Positions 1 through 8,784 are shown, numbered from the stretch's first letter. The stretch: DNA of 64,000 nt from Paenibacillus phytorum (GCF_013141715.1 NZ_WHOA01000104.1:35449-99448); one strand, 5' to 3'. The notes: generated by a model from the letters alone, not told the origin. Numbers and translations: made by a program.

Positions 1-528
1 TGTAACTTTGCCGTCAGGACCAGTGACTTTGTTTGATATAATTGCATTTGGACTTATTTCGACATTTCCAGGAGTCACAATGTTGCTGGGACCGCCGCCA
101 CCACCACCGCCCGCTGGCGGTGGTGGTGTAACTGGTGGTGTAACTATCGGTGGAATAGGCGCTGTAACAATAAGATCTTTCGTGTCTACAGTGTCCGCTT
201 GCCCAACAACCACTTTATAAGTTCCGGTGGACTCATTGCTGCCCAAAACAAACGAATCGGTGAAAGTTCCATTTGTGACTTTGACAATATCAAAAAATAA
301 TACACTTCCTGTTGGACGAATCACCTTCACGATGACTTCGGAATTGGTGGATGTTCCCGAGATTGTTACCGTTCCACCAAGGTTTATAGATGAAATTGGC
401 GAAATCACGACTTGTGACGCGATTTGGTTTGCTGATGCCGATACGGGGGCTAGTGTTGTACTGGCCAACGCTATGGAAAGAGCAATCGATGAGCATAGAA
501 TAAGCTTTAACGGTTTCACGATGTTCAT
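1..528 (-). CDS. secreted surface protein, N-terminal part (3' end outside window)
   Basis: Open frame on the minus strand running off the left edge, 176 codons visible. It opens with a basic-hydrophobic signal peptide (MNIVKPLKLILCSSIALSIA, cleavage probably after the ASA at about residue 32). An Ig-like/beta-sandwich stretch follows to about residue 120, then a proline-rich segment and a run of seven glycines. That linker style is common in Paenibacillus S-layer-homology and adhesin-like proteins. The SD-like GAGG is only a few bases from the ATG at 528, so the in-frame GTG three codons later could be the true start. It is probably a cell-surface protein; the C-terminal domains that would name it are not in the window. 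Confidence 0.75.
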   Translation of the reverse strand, partial: MNIVKPLKLILCSSIALSIALASTTLAPVSASANQIASQVVISPISSINLGGTVTISGTSTNSEVIVKVIRPTGSVLFFDIVKVTNGTFTDSFVLGSNESTGTYKVVVGQADTVDTKDLIVTAPIPPIVTPPVTPPPPAGGGGGGGPSNIVTPGNVEISPNAIISNKVTGPDGKVT

Positions 529-547
529 TTCCTCACTTTCTTAAGTA

Positions 548-586
548 GTTGAAACTGCCCTGAAGAGGCAGTTTCAACGTGTTTTT
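548..586. terminator. perfect 12-bp hairpin between two surface-protein genes
   Basis: Positions 548-559 and 567-578 pair perfectly around a 7-nt loop. The T-run (581-585) lies on the plus-strand side, while both neighbouring genes are on the minus strand. It may therefore act as a weak terminator or a 3' stabilising hairpin for the upstream gene ending at 594. Confidence 0.6.
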
Positions 587-593
587 AGTAAAA

Positions 594-3383
594 TTAATCA
601 TTCTCGTTTTGGTATTGAATGACATCATATTCGGCATCAGTAATTGATGTAGCTAAGTTTACTCCAACCGATAACGGGCTATTGCTGTATTCGCTCACGA
701 CGAAAGCTCTGACCTTATAATTAGGATTCGTAGAGGCATCGGCTACATTAAAGTTAGCGGTAAATGTCCCCGATTGGAAATAATCGGATTCTGCAGCAAC
801 AATGCTTACTGGCAATTGACCATTCATCAATTGGAAAATGACGTGCAGATGACCATTGGACTGATTTTCCGCAATTCTCACATTGGCAGTAATTCCGTTT
901 GCTATTTCCATTTTAACTGGCGTTATATAGTAGGAATCCTGGCTTCGAATAGCTGTCATGTAATCTGTATATCTATTATTGAATCCGTCCGCATAAACAA
1001 TGACTCTGTAATAAACTTCTTGATCTAATACACCTGGAAGAATCGTAAGCTTGCCCGCACTTATCGTATATTGCTCCGGTGATAAAATTCTCTCTGACCA
1101 GTTTGAAGCATTCTCAGATAGAACAACTTTCTGAATTTTGCTTCTCCAAATCGCATTGTCTTCAAAAGTCAGAACACTAGGAACATCGCTAAAAAATGAT
1201 CCTTTAAAACGAGGTGCATAATTCGTATCAATATCTCCCGTGATTACCGAGGTTGTTAGAACATTTCCATATGTCTCTTTAAGAGTATTGCCTGCAATTT
1301 TGATTTGCAGGTTTCCTTGAATAATTTGATGGAAATAAACATACAAGGAACCATTGCTGATGGTCACCTCATCATCCGGTTGAAGTGGTAAGAAGGTTGC
1401 ACCCTTATCGGTTGAATATGTGACATACTCCTTTAAATGGGAGCCTGCTGTATCAACTGTATTATCTACCAAGTCAGTTTCGTTATTAGAATAAAAATAT
1501 AACTCTACGGTATGACTTGATATTAAATACGCCTCGCTAAATTCAGGCGGGTACATGTTATGTGGCGTTAATTGCTCGGTTGTAATTGGATCCATCAGGG
1601 CATTTGAATTAACTGTATCTGCAACTACGCTAACTGCAATATGAATCTCAATATTGTTGTCTACCAACGGTGCTGCAAAGTGGAGCACTACTTTATTGTC
1701 AATAAAAGTGACTGTGGTGGATGATTCTATGGATTTCTCCACTCCATGAATTGATAGTTTAATGGCAGCTTTAAGATCATCCACTGATGCTGTGTTGTTT
1801 TTTACATTTTTGTCGAAAAAGAGTGTCCAATCGTGATTTAAATTATCAATGCTTGAATGTAAATAACGTGGTGGAGCTGTTGTTACTACATCGATAAATT
1901 TCGTTACAACTCCTGTGTTCAGAACATTACCTAACTCATCCCTAAGGGCTCCTGAGTTGATGGCAATTTTGTTATTAGTTCCAGTGAGTGGTGAATTTAG
2001 GGTAACTATCATTTTATTATTTAATAATTCAACAGTACCTCCAATATACCTTAACTGCTGAAAGTAGCCATATTCACTTTTTTCTATATAAATATAATCA
2101 GATAATGATTGTATGCACCAATAATAAGGACAGCTTTGTGTAACGTTATTTACAAGTGTTTTATCAAATGTCAACGTTACTACTTTATGGTCCTCGCTGA
2201 CTTCTGAACTTTGGTAGACTGGCGCCGTAATATCACGTGCAACAATGGACTCCGTCGTTAATTCGCCAGCGACAAGACCAATGCTGCTTCTTAAAGCATT
2301 AGCTGCAATTTTAACTTTATAGCTGCCTGGTGCTAACGGTGTGAAGAAATGGAGGTTGAAGCTGCCGTTTCCTATCCTATTAATGGAAAAAGGTTGCAAG
2401 TTTTTATTTACATCAGCCTTATCATTCAAACCTAGCGCTGTATACGCGCCACCATCCTTGGAAATCGTAATGGCTGCTTTTAATGCATCATCACTCATAT
2501 TGTTGACAACACCTTGACTGAAAGTGATACCTAAATCTGAGTTATAATTATACAAATAGTGATTGGAATAAGTGATGACTTCTGTGTTCAAATCTGCATA
2601 CATGGTATCGTTCACATTGCTGTTGGCACCCTTCACAGCACCAGTTAATACTTGAATCGACTTGTATCCGCTTAGTGGGGCAGCGAAGGCAATAACCATT
2701 TGGTTCCCGCTTACGGAGATGGTGTCGTCATTGCTCAAACGAATGAAATCTGAATCATCGTACATGGTTTTGATTTTAACAAAATCGTATAGATCCACAT
2801 TATACGTTACCGACGTTACCGAATATGTTGCTGTTTGTACCGTAGTGTCAAGTGTCAACGTTACATTTTTCAGATCACCGCTGATAGCCGTGCTTACAAT
2901 ATTAGGAACGGTTAGATCCTGGGCCGCAGTCGATCCGCTGACTTGGTCGGAAGTTACTGTATAATTGGAATCCAGACTGCCTACTAAAGCACCCGCTTTG
3001 ACGCGGATCTGATTGGAATCACCTAGTAAAGATGAGTAAAAGCTAACAATGACAGCCCCTGTGTCAGAGATCCACGCATCGCCGCCATAGTTAGTAATAC
3101 TATTAAACGCGCCATCATTTGATCCTTTTACCTCAATCAGTGACCTCCAATCATCAACCTCTTGAGATCCTTCCACTGGCACATTGAATGTTAATGTCAC
3201 ATCGTGGTTGGCATTGCTGATGATCACGTTCTCCAGTGTAATGTCTGAACCCGTAATTGCAGCTGCTTGCGCTGTTGTTGAAAGGCTTGTGCTAAGCGGC
3301 ATAATGACTACCGTCAAAGCTAATAGAAAAGATAAAAGTCTTCCCGTAACTTGTTTTCTCAATCCCTTGCTTTGCTTAAACAT
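594..3383 (-). CDS. large secreted multidomain protein, SwmB-like repeats and C-terminal DUF1533-like domain
   Basis: 929 residues with a signal peptide: basic start, hydrophobic core LLSFLLALTVVIMPLS, AQA cleavage site near residue 40. The body holds about six imperfect units of roughly 110-120 residues. They share phrases such as VTLTFDKTL / VTLTLDTTV near the start and 'APLSG...I.I..GAL.......' near the end, typical of SwmB/CARDB-type beta-sandwich repeats in Paenibacillus surface proteins. Residues about 745-835 (FEDNAIWRSKIQKVVL ... YYRVIVYADGFNNRY) resemble the DUF1533/haem-interacting-domain family. There is no LPXTG or SLH motif, so it is probably secreted or loosely wall-bound. GAGG lies 7 nt before the ATG. 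A TATAAT lies near 3436 but no clear -35 is visible. The function is unknown. Confidence 0.75.
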   Translation of the reverse strand: MFKQSKGLRKQVTGRLLSFLLALTVVIMPLSTSLSTTAQAAAITGSDITLENVIISNANHDVTLTFNVPVEGSQEVDDWRSLIEVKGSNDGAFNSITNYGGDAWISDTGAVIVSFYSSLLGDSNQIRVKAGALVGSLDSNYTVTSDQVSGSTAAQDLTVPNIVSTAISGDLKNVTLTLDTTVQTATYSVTSVTYNVDLYDFVKIKTMYDDSDFIRLSNDDTISVSGNQMVIAFAAPLSGYKSIQVLTGAVKGANSNVNDTMYADLNTEVITYSNHYLYNYNSDLGITFSQGVVNNMSDDALKAAITISKDGGAYTALGLNDKADVNKNLQPFSINRIGNGSFNLHFFTPLAPGSYKVKIAANALRSSIGLVAGELTTESIVARDITAPVYQSSEVSEDHKVVTLTFDKTLVNNVTQSCPYYWCIQSLSDYIYIEKSEYGYFQQLRYIGGTVELLNNKMIVTLNSPLTGTNNKIAINSGALRDELGNVLNTGVVTKFIDVVTTAPPRYLHSSIDNLNHDWTLFFDKNVKNNTASVDDLKAAIKLSIHGVEKSIESSTTVTFIDNKVVLHFAAPLVDNNIEIHIAVSVVADTVNSNALMDPITTEQLTPHNMYPPEFSEAYLISSHTVELYFYSNNETDLVDNTVDTAGSHLKEYVTYSTDKGATFLPLQPDDEVTISNGSLYVYFHQIIQGNLQIKIAGNTLKETYGNVLTTSVITGDIDTNYAPRFKGSFFSDVPSVLTFEDNAIWRSKIQKVVLSENASNWSERILSPEQYTISAGKLTILPGVLDQEVYYRVIVYADGFNNRYTDYMTAIRSQDSYYITPVKMEIANGITANVRIAENQSNGHLHVIFQLMNGQLPVSIVAAESDYFQSGTFTANFNVADASTNPNYKVRAFVVSEYSNSPLSVGVNLATSITDAEYDVIQYQNEND

Positions 3384-3494
3384 GGAACAACCTCATTCCT
3401 ATCAATTTTTTTTCATATTCCATTTCTTCTGCCAATTATAGACTTTGTACCTAAAAATGAGATGTAACTAAAGTTATAACTCTTAAAATAATGT

Positions 3495-3526
3495 CGAAAA
3501 ACCCATAAACATGTCGTCTATGGGTT
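3495..3526 (-). terminator. terminator after the response regulator gene
   Basis: An 8-bp stem (3500-3507 with 3519-3526) is followed on the minus strand by five T. It separates the regulator gene from the downstream surface-protein gene. Confidence 0.75.
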
Positions 3527-3568
3527 CTTTAACTTATATTTGATTGTATAGTGAACCCCATGAAAATA

Positions 3569-4162
3569 TTAGGGCAGGATCTTCAGCTCTCTTAGCCTTA
3601 CAACAGCTTGTACCCGCCGTGTAATACCAAGCTTGCCGTATGAGCGATTCACATGGCCTTTGACTGTTCCTTCTGTTAATCCAAACCGATCGGCAATCTC
3701 TTTATTGGATAACCCCTCTGCGATTGCTAATACAATATCTGTTTCCCGTTTTGTCAGTGGATCCACAAGGGGTGGCGAAGTCTTCTCGAGATCAATTTCC
3801 GGAGCCCTTTCGGAAAGTGCTCTTTGAACCGTTTCTCGAAGTCTTTCTTGAGAAAGGGGCTTGACGATGTAATCATAGGCATAAACGTCGAATGCAGGCA
3901 GAGCATATTCCTTGTGCGATGTAACAAATACCAGCTTCATTTGCCAACCGTTCACTCTTAACCGTTTCGCAAAATCAAGACCGCTTTCCCTTGGCATACC
4001 AATATCCATAAATACCAAGTCTGCTTGATTGTTCATCAAAAAAGTAAATGCCGTTGTCGTCTCCTGGAAACTTCCTACGATTTCGACTTCAGCGATCTTG
4101 GCAAGCAAATGTTTCATTATCAAGTGAATTGCCTTTTCATCATCAATAATAACGACTTTCAT
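3569..4162 (-). CDS. NarL/LuxR-family response regulator (orphan)
   Basis: 197 residues. The N-terminal receiver domain (1-120) has the acidic pair DDE at 7-9, the phospho-acceptor Asp53 in LVFMDIGMP, Thr/Ser at about 85 and Lys in VKPLS. A C-terminal LuxR-type helix-turn-helix (about 133-195) carries TKRETDIVLAIAEGLSNKEI and GTVKGHVN. The family forms phosphorylation-controlled transcription factors. No histidine kinase adjoins it, so the partner lies elsewhere. The SD AGAGGGGAG is well placed. The receiver's VTSHKEYALPAFDVYAYDYI is LytR-like, so a receiver swap between families is possible. Confidence 0.85.
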   Translation of the reverse strand: MKVVIIDDEKAIHLIMKHLLAKIAEVEIVGSFQETTTAFTFLMNNQADLVFMDIGMPRESGLDFAKRLRVNGWQMKLVFVTSHKEYALPAFDVYAYDYIVKPLSQERLRETVQRALSERAPEIDLEKTSPPLVDPLTKRETDIVLAIAEGLSNKEIADRFGLTEGTVKGHVNRSYGKLGITRRVQAVVRLRELKILP

Positions 4163-4475
4163 CCCGTACTCCCCTCTTAACTTGTGTCCGATAGAGTATA
4201 AAAAATACTCCCTCCATTATCCTTAAACTTAATAGCCTTAGGAAGTAATTTCCAGAAAATAAAAGGTTTATTCGACGTACAAAAAGAAATCTCTCCTTTT
4301 TGTTTGATGGTTGCTCAACACTTCCATTTTACCAAGGTTTGGTTTCTTTTATTGATAATTCTTTTGAAAAAGAGGCACCGCTACAAGATGGCTATCTTCA
4401 GCGTCAGTTCTTTCGTTGGAATAACTTGAATATTTTTCTAAATGTGATATCATCGTGATATCATAAAATTGTAAC
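4163..4475. other. gene-poor stretch before the pseudogene scar
   Basis: AT-rich and without a credible gene. It contains an AAAAAGTATT-like inverted repeat in the leader of the response regulator (about 4195-4215), a short CAAAAAG...CTTTTTG hairpin (4278-4302) and the double palindrome listed separately. I see nothing else. Confidence 0.5.
4446..4464. promoter_or_regulatory. double palindrome, candidate operator
   Basis: TGATATCA-TCG-TGATATCA: two identical 8-bp palindromes whose centres are 11 bp apart, one helical turn, which is the shape of a dimer-of-dimers operator (GntR/YtrA or PadR-like). It lies just upstream of a hydrolase remnant and may be a relic of a lost gene's promoter. Confidence 0.45.
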
Positions 4476-4757
4476 GCGGGTTGGCTGTTATCCAGACGAT
4501 TGGACGTTAGCCTGGATGAAGCCTTGCGCGATTTGGTATTTAAACCTCTTGGAATGACCGATAGTGCTGTACAACTCCCGGAGGTCCAAAGTAATCATCT
4601 GCTTCCCGTCTTCAATGCAAAAAGGAAACCTGTGCCGCAATGGGATTTTAGGGATACGATGGCTGGAGCTGGGGCCGTTTGTTCGACTGTTTCGGATATG
4701 CTTCATTACATGGACGCTCATTTGAGTGACGCCGATCACTCCCTGTATGCCGCATTT
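4476..4757 (+). pseudogene. beta-lactamase-family serine hydrolase remnant
   Basis: About 94 residues of a class C beta-lactamase/esterase-like (PF00144) protein on the plus strand. Recognisable parts are LDEALRDLVFKPLGMTDSAV and the PQWDFRDTMAGAGAVCSTVSD region. The N-terminal SxxK catalytic motif and the C-terminal half are missing. A stop codon (4473-4475) closes the frame on the left. On the right it breaks at about 4755 into the antisense remnant of an ABC ATPase. There is no SD before the internal ATG at 4500. This is a decayed fragment, not a gene. Confidence 0.8.
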
Positions 4758-4877
4758 CCCAGCACCATTCGGACCTAACAATCCCAAAACGCCTGTTTGG
4801 ATCTGCAAGGATAAGTCTCGAAGCCCGTAAAAATCCCCCTTATATTTCTTGCTTACACTTTCGATAATTAATTCCAT
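4755..4877 (-). pseudogene. ABC transporter ATP-binding protein, truncated at Walker A
   Basis: A proper SD (GGAGGAA) and ATG at 4877 start MELIIESVSKKYKGDFYGL, continuing to GLLGPNGAGK. This is the classic N-terminus of an ABC-2 type ATPase, ending at the Walker A lysine codon (4755-4757). Homology stops exactly there and the frame runs on, as nonsense, into the opposing hydrolase remnant. Only about 41 residues survive, so no ATPase can be made. Confidence 0.85.
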
Positions 4878-5087
4878 ATATTCCTCCTGCTTACATGTTG
4901 TTTCAACTTTGGGCGTCATAGCTTCCAATGTTATCCACCATAAGCCTACTTTAACTAAAAAACACACTCTCCATAACTGGCTGAGGTTTAGTTTATTACT
5001 GGACTTTGGTCTTGGAGAGGAATAGAGGGTTACATGTGATAGAGAAAAACCGCTAGGGAAGATCCCTGACGGTCCCTAACTTCATAT

Positions 5088-5134
5088 AAACAAAAAACAA
5101 GACCTTTTCCCATATTAATGGAGCTGGTCTTGTT
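5088..5134 (-). terminator. terminator of the sugar ABC operon
   Basis: A 9-bp stem (5096-5104 with 5126-5134) is followed on the minus strand by TTTTTTG, 43 nt after the last permease gene. Confidence 0.8.
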
Positions 5135-5176
5135 TCGCATAAAACAGGCCTGTAAATCTCTGAGGCTTGCATTGTT

Positions 5177-6067
5177 CTATTCCTTAACCGATCCAAGCGT
5201 GATCCCGTGAATAAAGAATCTTTGCAGGAAAGGATATACGACCAGAATCGGAAGCATGGCAATAAAGATCTTTGCCGCATTCAAGGTTTGGTTGGAAATT
5301 TCACTCAAGCGTTTCAACGTCTCCGGATCATTGTTCATTTGACTCGGATCCATCTGGACAACCATTTGCCGAATATAGGTCTGCAGTGGATAATTGTCTG
5401 GCTTTGTCATAAAGACTAACCCACTGAAAAACTCATTCCAATGCCCAACAATACTGAACAGCGTAATCGTCGCAAGGACTGGTACGGAAAGCGGTAGGAA
5501 CAGCTTAAACAGGGTGTACCAGGGTCCCGCTCCATCCACCAAAGCAGCTTCCTCCAACTCTTTGGGTAAGCTGCGGAAGAAATTTATGACCAGGATCACG
5601 TTGAACATCGGTACTCCGCCTGACAGCACCAATACCCAAATATTGTCGATCAGTCCGTACGCCTTCACGGTTTGATAGAGTGGAATTAGTCCTCCGTTAA
5701 ACAGCATTGTAAACACTAACACCCACATGAGGATATTTCTCAAGCGAAAATCTTTCGTACTCTTGGATAACGGGTAAGCCATAAGCACTGTGACGATGAA
5801 GCTGAGTGATGCCCCCAGAACGACACGCTGAATGGACACCCAAAAGGATTGAAAAAATGCGCTGTCTCGCATAATTTGTTGATAGGAAACCACATTTAAC
5901 CCAATCGGCCATAATCGGACGATACCGGCGGCTGCCGCCGATTTTTCGCTTAGTGAGACCATCAGCGTATACCAGAGGGGAAGAACACATAAAAGCGCAA
6001 TGGCTGCCAATAAGATGATCAGGATGACATCGAATATTTTGGAGGCAGTTGTCGTTTCATTAACCAT
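5177..6067 (-). CDS. carbohydrate ABC transporter permease, LplC/YtcP type
   Basis: 296 residues with about six membrane segments. The cytoplasmic EAA loop that contacts the ATPase is clear: LEEAALVDGAGPWYTLFKLF. The family (MalG/LplC branch) is the second permease of binding-protein-dependent sugar importers in Paenibacillus and Bacillus. The SD GGAGAG lies 6-7 nt before the ATG. It follows the LplB-type permease gene by 16 bp in the same operon. No ATPase gene is present; importers of this branch commonly share a MsmX-like ATPase encoded elsewhere. The substrate cannot be read from sequence. Confidence 0.9.
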   Translation of the reverse strand: MVNETTTASKIFDVILIILLAAIALLCVLPLWYTLMVSLSEKSAAAAGIVRLWPIGLNVVSYQQIMRDSAFFQSFWVSIQRVVLGASLSFIVTVLMAYPLSKSTKDFRLRNILMWVLVFTMLFNGGLIPLYQTVKAYGLIDNIWVLVLSGGVPMFNVILVINFFRSLPKELEEAALVDGAGPWYTLFKLFLPLSVPVLATITLFSIVGHWNEFFSGLVFMTKPDNYPLQTYIRQMVVQMDPSQMNNDPETLKRLSEISNQTLNAAKIFIAMLPILVVYPFLQRFFIHGITLGSVKE

Positions 6068-6083
6068 GTCAACTCTCCTTTGT

Positions 6084-6974
6084 TTAGAAAATCCGGTAAT
6101 TTGTGAATCGATTGGCGAGATAATAGGACACGATGATCAGGATAAAGCCCACCACCGATTTTAGCAGCCCTACGGAAGTAGCCAATCCATACTGCAAATT
6201 CAGCAGACCTTCGCGATATACCCAGGTATCGATAATGTCCCCGGTGGAATAAACGAGCGGATTATACAAGTTAAAGATCTGATCGAACCCGGCATTCAGG
6301 ACGCTGCCAAGACTTAGGATGAGAAGCAGAAAAACGGTTGGCCCGATGCCCGGAAGCGTAACGTGCTTGAGACGCTGCCAACGGTTCGCTCCGTCCAGTG
6401 CCGCCGCCTCATACAAGGAAGGATTGATGCCCGTCAAGGCTGCCAAATAAATAATCGTATTAAAACCAAATTCCTTCCATACATCACTGCCTACTACAAG
6501 AAACGGAAACAACGCCGGTTTACCCATAAATAGAATCGGTTCAACACCGAATATAGACAGCATGTTGTTAATTGGCCCCGTATAGGAGAAGACATCGATA
6601 ATGATGCCACTTAAAATAACCCACGACAGAAAATGAGGCAAATAAACCAGTGTCTGTATCCACCTTTTGAAAATGGCGAGACGCAGTTCATGAAGCAGAA
6701 GGGCAAATGCAACCGGTACGATGAGATTCGCGACAATCTTCATCACTGCGATTAAGATGGTATTAAAAAAGATAATCTTGCTATCGCTTAGCGTGAACAT
6801 ATATTTGAAATTTTCCAAGCCGATCCACTCGGAGCCGAGCACACCACGGACAGGCTGATAATCTTGAAATGCGATAAGAATTCCGAAGATCGGAACGATG
6901 CTGAACATGACCAACCAGATATAGCCCGGAAGAAGCATAAGATAATAATGTTTGGCAATTCCCTTGTTTTTCAC
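6084..6974 (-). CDS. carbohydrate ABC transporter permease, LplB/YteP type
   Basis: 296 residues from the GTG at 6974, with about six membrane segments and the EAA loop LYEAAALDGANRWQRLKHV. I chose GTG 6974 because AAGGAG stands 10 nt before it and the protein then begins MKNKGIAKHYYLMLLP, as is usual for LplB. A longer frame to 7037 exists, but its extra 21 codons span a GC-rich hairpin (7006-7032) in the intergenic gap. The gene lies between the binding-protein gene and the second permease and forms the membrane channel with the latter. Confidence 0.88.
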   Translation of the reverse strand: MKNKGIAKHYYLMLLPGYIWLVMFSIVPIFGILIAFQDYQPVRGVLGSEWIGLENFKYMFTLSDSKIIFFNTILIAVMKIVANLIVPVAFALLLHELRLAIFKRWIQTLVYLPHFLSWVILSGIIIDVFSYTGPINNMLSIFGVEPILFMGKPALFPFLVVGSDVWKEFGFNTIIYLAALTGINPSLYEAAALDGANRWQRLKHVTLPGIGPTVFLLLILSLGSVLNAGFDQIFNLYNPLVYSTGDIIDTWVYREGLLNLQYGLATSVGLLKSVVGFILIIVSYYLANRFTNYRIF

Positions 6975-7005
6975 ACTGCTTTCACTCCTTATTCCTGATT
7001 GGTAA

Positions 7006-7032
7006 AGGCGCCGAACCAATGCTCCGGCGCCC
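7006..7032 (-). promoter_or_regulatory. intergenic hairpin after the binding-protein gene
   Basis: GGCGCCG (7007-7013) pairs with CGGCGCC (7025-7031) around an 11-nt loop, followed on the minus strand by only TTT. Such hairpins after solute-binding-protein genes commonly stabilise the 5' mRNA or partly terminate, giving more binding protein than permease. Confidence 0.65.
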
Positions 7033-7050
7033 TTCATTTGAAATAGGATC

Positions 7051-8703
7051 CTATTTTACCGTCTCTGCTACTTCAGACGTCACTTGATCGCCGCCTTGCT
7101 TCTTCCAATCCTGGACGAATTGATCGAAGGAATCGATCGGTGCGGCACCCATAATAATTTTCAAGAATGCCTCTTTTTCCATTTTTATTAAGTTGGTCCA
7201 CTTGCTTTCCATCGTTTTTGTACGTGTGTAGGACAAACTATTGATTTTGTTCACGTTCGGATCGAAATGGGCTTTTGCGCCGACAAGCAGGGAATAGGCC
7301 CGCATAAAATCTTTGTCATCCTTATTCCAATACTTGATATCTAAGTTATCATAGGGCTGCAATTTAGAACTTTTAATGGTTTTCAAAGTATTATTCAATA
7401 ACTTATATTCCGCGCTGTCTGTATAGTCTTCGGGCTTCTTGGTCCCTGCCAGCACCTCTTTTGCAGCTTTCATTTCATACCCAATTTCATCGAGCGGAGC
7501 AAAGAAGTTACGGGCCAGCATGAATTCATTCCCGTATTTCGACTCGTCTCTAAGGTAAAAATTATTCATCTTAATAGGAGCTTCCGGATGCGCATAACCT
7601 TTACGTACAACAAGGAATGTGTTCGTAGGATTAGTTCTCATGACGTTATACTTGCCCTTCGCATCTAGCGGCACCGCATAAGCCTGCCAGTTCGCTTGCG
7701 GATCGTTCTTCCAGGCACTCGGCAGTGGCCAATATCCCCCATAGAACCCGCAGAAAAACAGGCCAGCTTTTCCGTTAATCACGACTTCTTCTGGCGCCTT
7801 TCGGATGCCTATTTCCTTATCTATTAGACCTTTGGCATACATATCACGCAGCTTGGCAAGCGCTGTTTTTGTCTCCGGCATGGTGGATCCGTACACCGGC
7901 TTTCCGTCAGTGCCCTTTACCCAATATCCCGGATACGCGTTATAGGCTGAAAAAATCGCAGAAACATCAAAATTAGGGGGACCTTGGATAAAATCGTTGA
8001 ACAATCCAGTGCCTGCGGCGAGACCGATAGTGTCCGCTTTGCCGTTTCCGTCAGGGTCCTGTTCCACGAAAGCTTTCGCTACTTTTTCCAGATCTTCTAT
8101 CGTTTTCGGAGGTTGCAGACCAAGCTTATCCAGCCAGTCCTTACGGATCCACAGCCAGCTAAAGTCTTCCGCAGTTACAGATGGAACAGCCATCATCTTC
8201 CCACCAAAGGTTACTTGGCTCTTCGCAAGCCCATCCGTGCTGTCAATGATCTTCTTCACGGCAGGAGACGCATATTTATTGTACACATCTGTTAAATCCT
8301 CAAGTTCTCCAGCCTTCACCATTTGATTCAGCTGCACTTGGCTGACAACCATCGCATCCGGCAAATCGTTGCTAGCGATAGCCAGATTCATTTTCTGATC
8401 AAAATTCTCTTTAGCAACCTGCCATGCGATTTTAATATCGATATTTAAGTTGTCTTTAATGGCCGTTTTCCAAACGTTGTTATCAGGAGTTTCCCCTTTG
8501 CTCGATTTAAAATTCGGGTCCACACTGTATGCGATATTGAGCGTGACAGGTTCCGCACTTTTTCCAAAAGGATCTGCAGCGACTGCTGATTGAGAACTTG
8601 CATCCGGCTTAGTTGTTGTACTTGGTGTACTGGATTTGCTAGAACAGGCAGTTGCAGAAACCATTGCTGCAGCAAGTAATGCCATGGTCATTTTTTTTGA
8701 CAT
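7051..8703 (-). CDS. extracellular solute-binding lipoprotein (LplA/YtcQ type)
   Basis: 550 residues. The signal peptide ends in the lipobox SATAC, giving a lipid-anchored Cys20, followed by a Ser/Thr/Pro linker. The mature domain (about 50-540) has the features of family 1 sugar-binding proteins: NDLPDAMVVSQ, a KGLIDKEIGIRKAPEEV segment and a tryptophan-rich FSWLWIRKDWLDKLGLQPP. It captures the sugar outside the cell and delivers it to the two permeases downstream. The SD AAGGGG lies 6 nt before the ATG. It is first in the transporter operon; the YesN-type regulator encoded just upstream probably activates it. Confidence 0.9.
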   Translation of the reverse strand: MSKKMTMALLAAAMVSATACSSKSSTPSTTTKPDASSQSAVAADPFGKSAEPVTLNIAYSVDPNFKSSKGETPDNNVWKTAIKDNLNIDIKIAWQVAKENFDQKMNLAIASNDLPDAMVVSQVQLNQMVKAGELEDLTDVYNKYASPAVKKIIDSTDGLAKSQVTFGGKMMAVPSVTAEDFSWLWIRKDWLDKLGLQPPKTIEDLEKVAKAFVEQDPDGNGKADTIGLAAGTGLFNDFIQGPPNFDVSAIFSAYNAYPGYWVKGTDGKPVYGSTMPETKTALAKLRDMYAKGLIDKEIGIRKAPEEVVINGKAGLFFCGFYGGYWPLPSAWKNDPQANWQAYAVPLDAKGKYNVMRTNPTNTFLVVRKGYAHPEAPIKMNNFYLRDESKYGNEFMLARNFFAPLDEIGYEMKAAKEVLAGTKKPEDYTDSAEYKLLNNTLKTIKSSKLQPYDNLDIKYWNKDDKDFMRAYSLLVGAKAHFDPNVNKINSLSYTRTKTMESKWTNLIKMEKEAFLKIIMGAAPIDSFDQFVQDWKKQGGDQVTSEVAETVK

Positions 8704-8723
8704 TTTGTCCCCTTCTTTCGTTT

Positions 8724-8757
8724 CTTTATCGCTTCGATTTCAGTATAAACGATAAAG
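8724..8757 (-). promoter_or_regulatory. promoter region of the binding-protein operon with inverted repeat
   Basis: On the minus strand TATACT (8742-8747) is a good -10 but no -35 is recognisable, as expected for an activated promoter. CTTTATCG (8724-8731) and CGATAAAG (8750-8757) form a perfect 8-bp inverted repeat around it. Confidence 0.5.
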
Positions 8758-8784
8758 ACGATTCTCTGAGATAGGTATCAAGCG

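Noticed and set aside
8..544. Two plus-strand ORFs at the left edge
   Set aside because: They are antisense to a better minus-strand frame with signal peptide and Gly-rich linker.
4500..4778. 92-codon hydrolase ORF as a functional gene
   Set aside because: Lacks catalytic motifs, SD and both ends of the fold; a remnant.
5053..5280. 75-codon minus ORF after the permease
   Set aside because: It overlaps the LplC gene end and the terminator; no SD or composition of a real gene.
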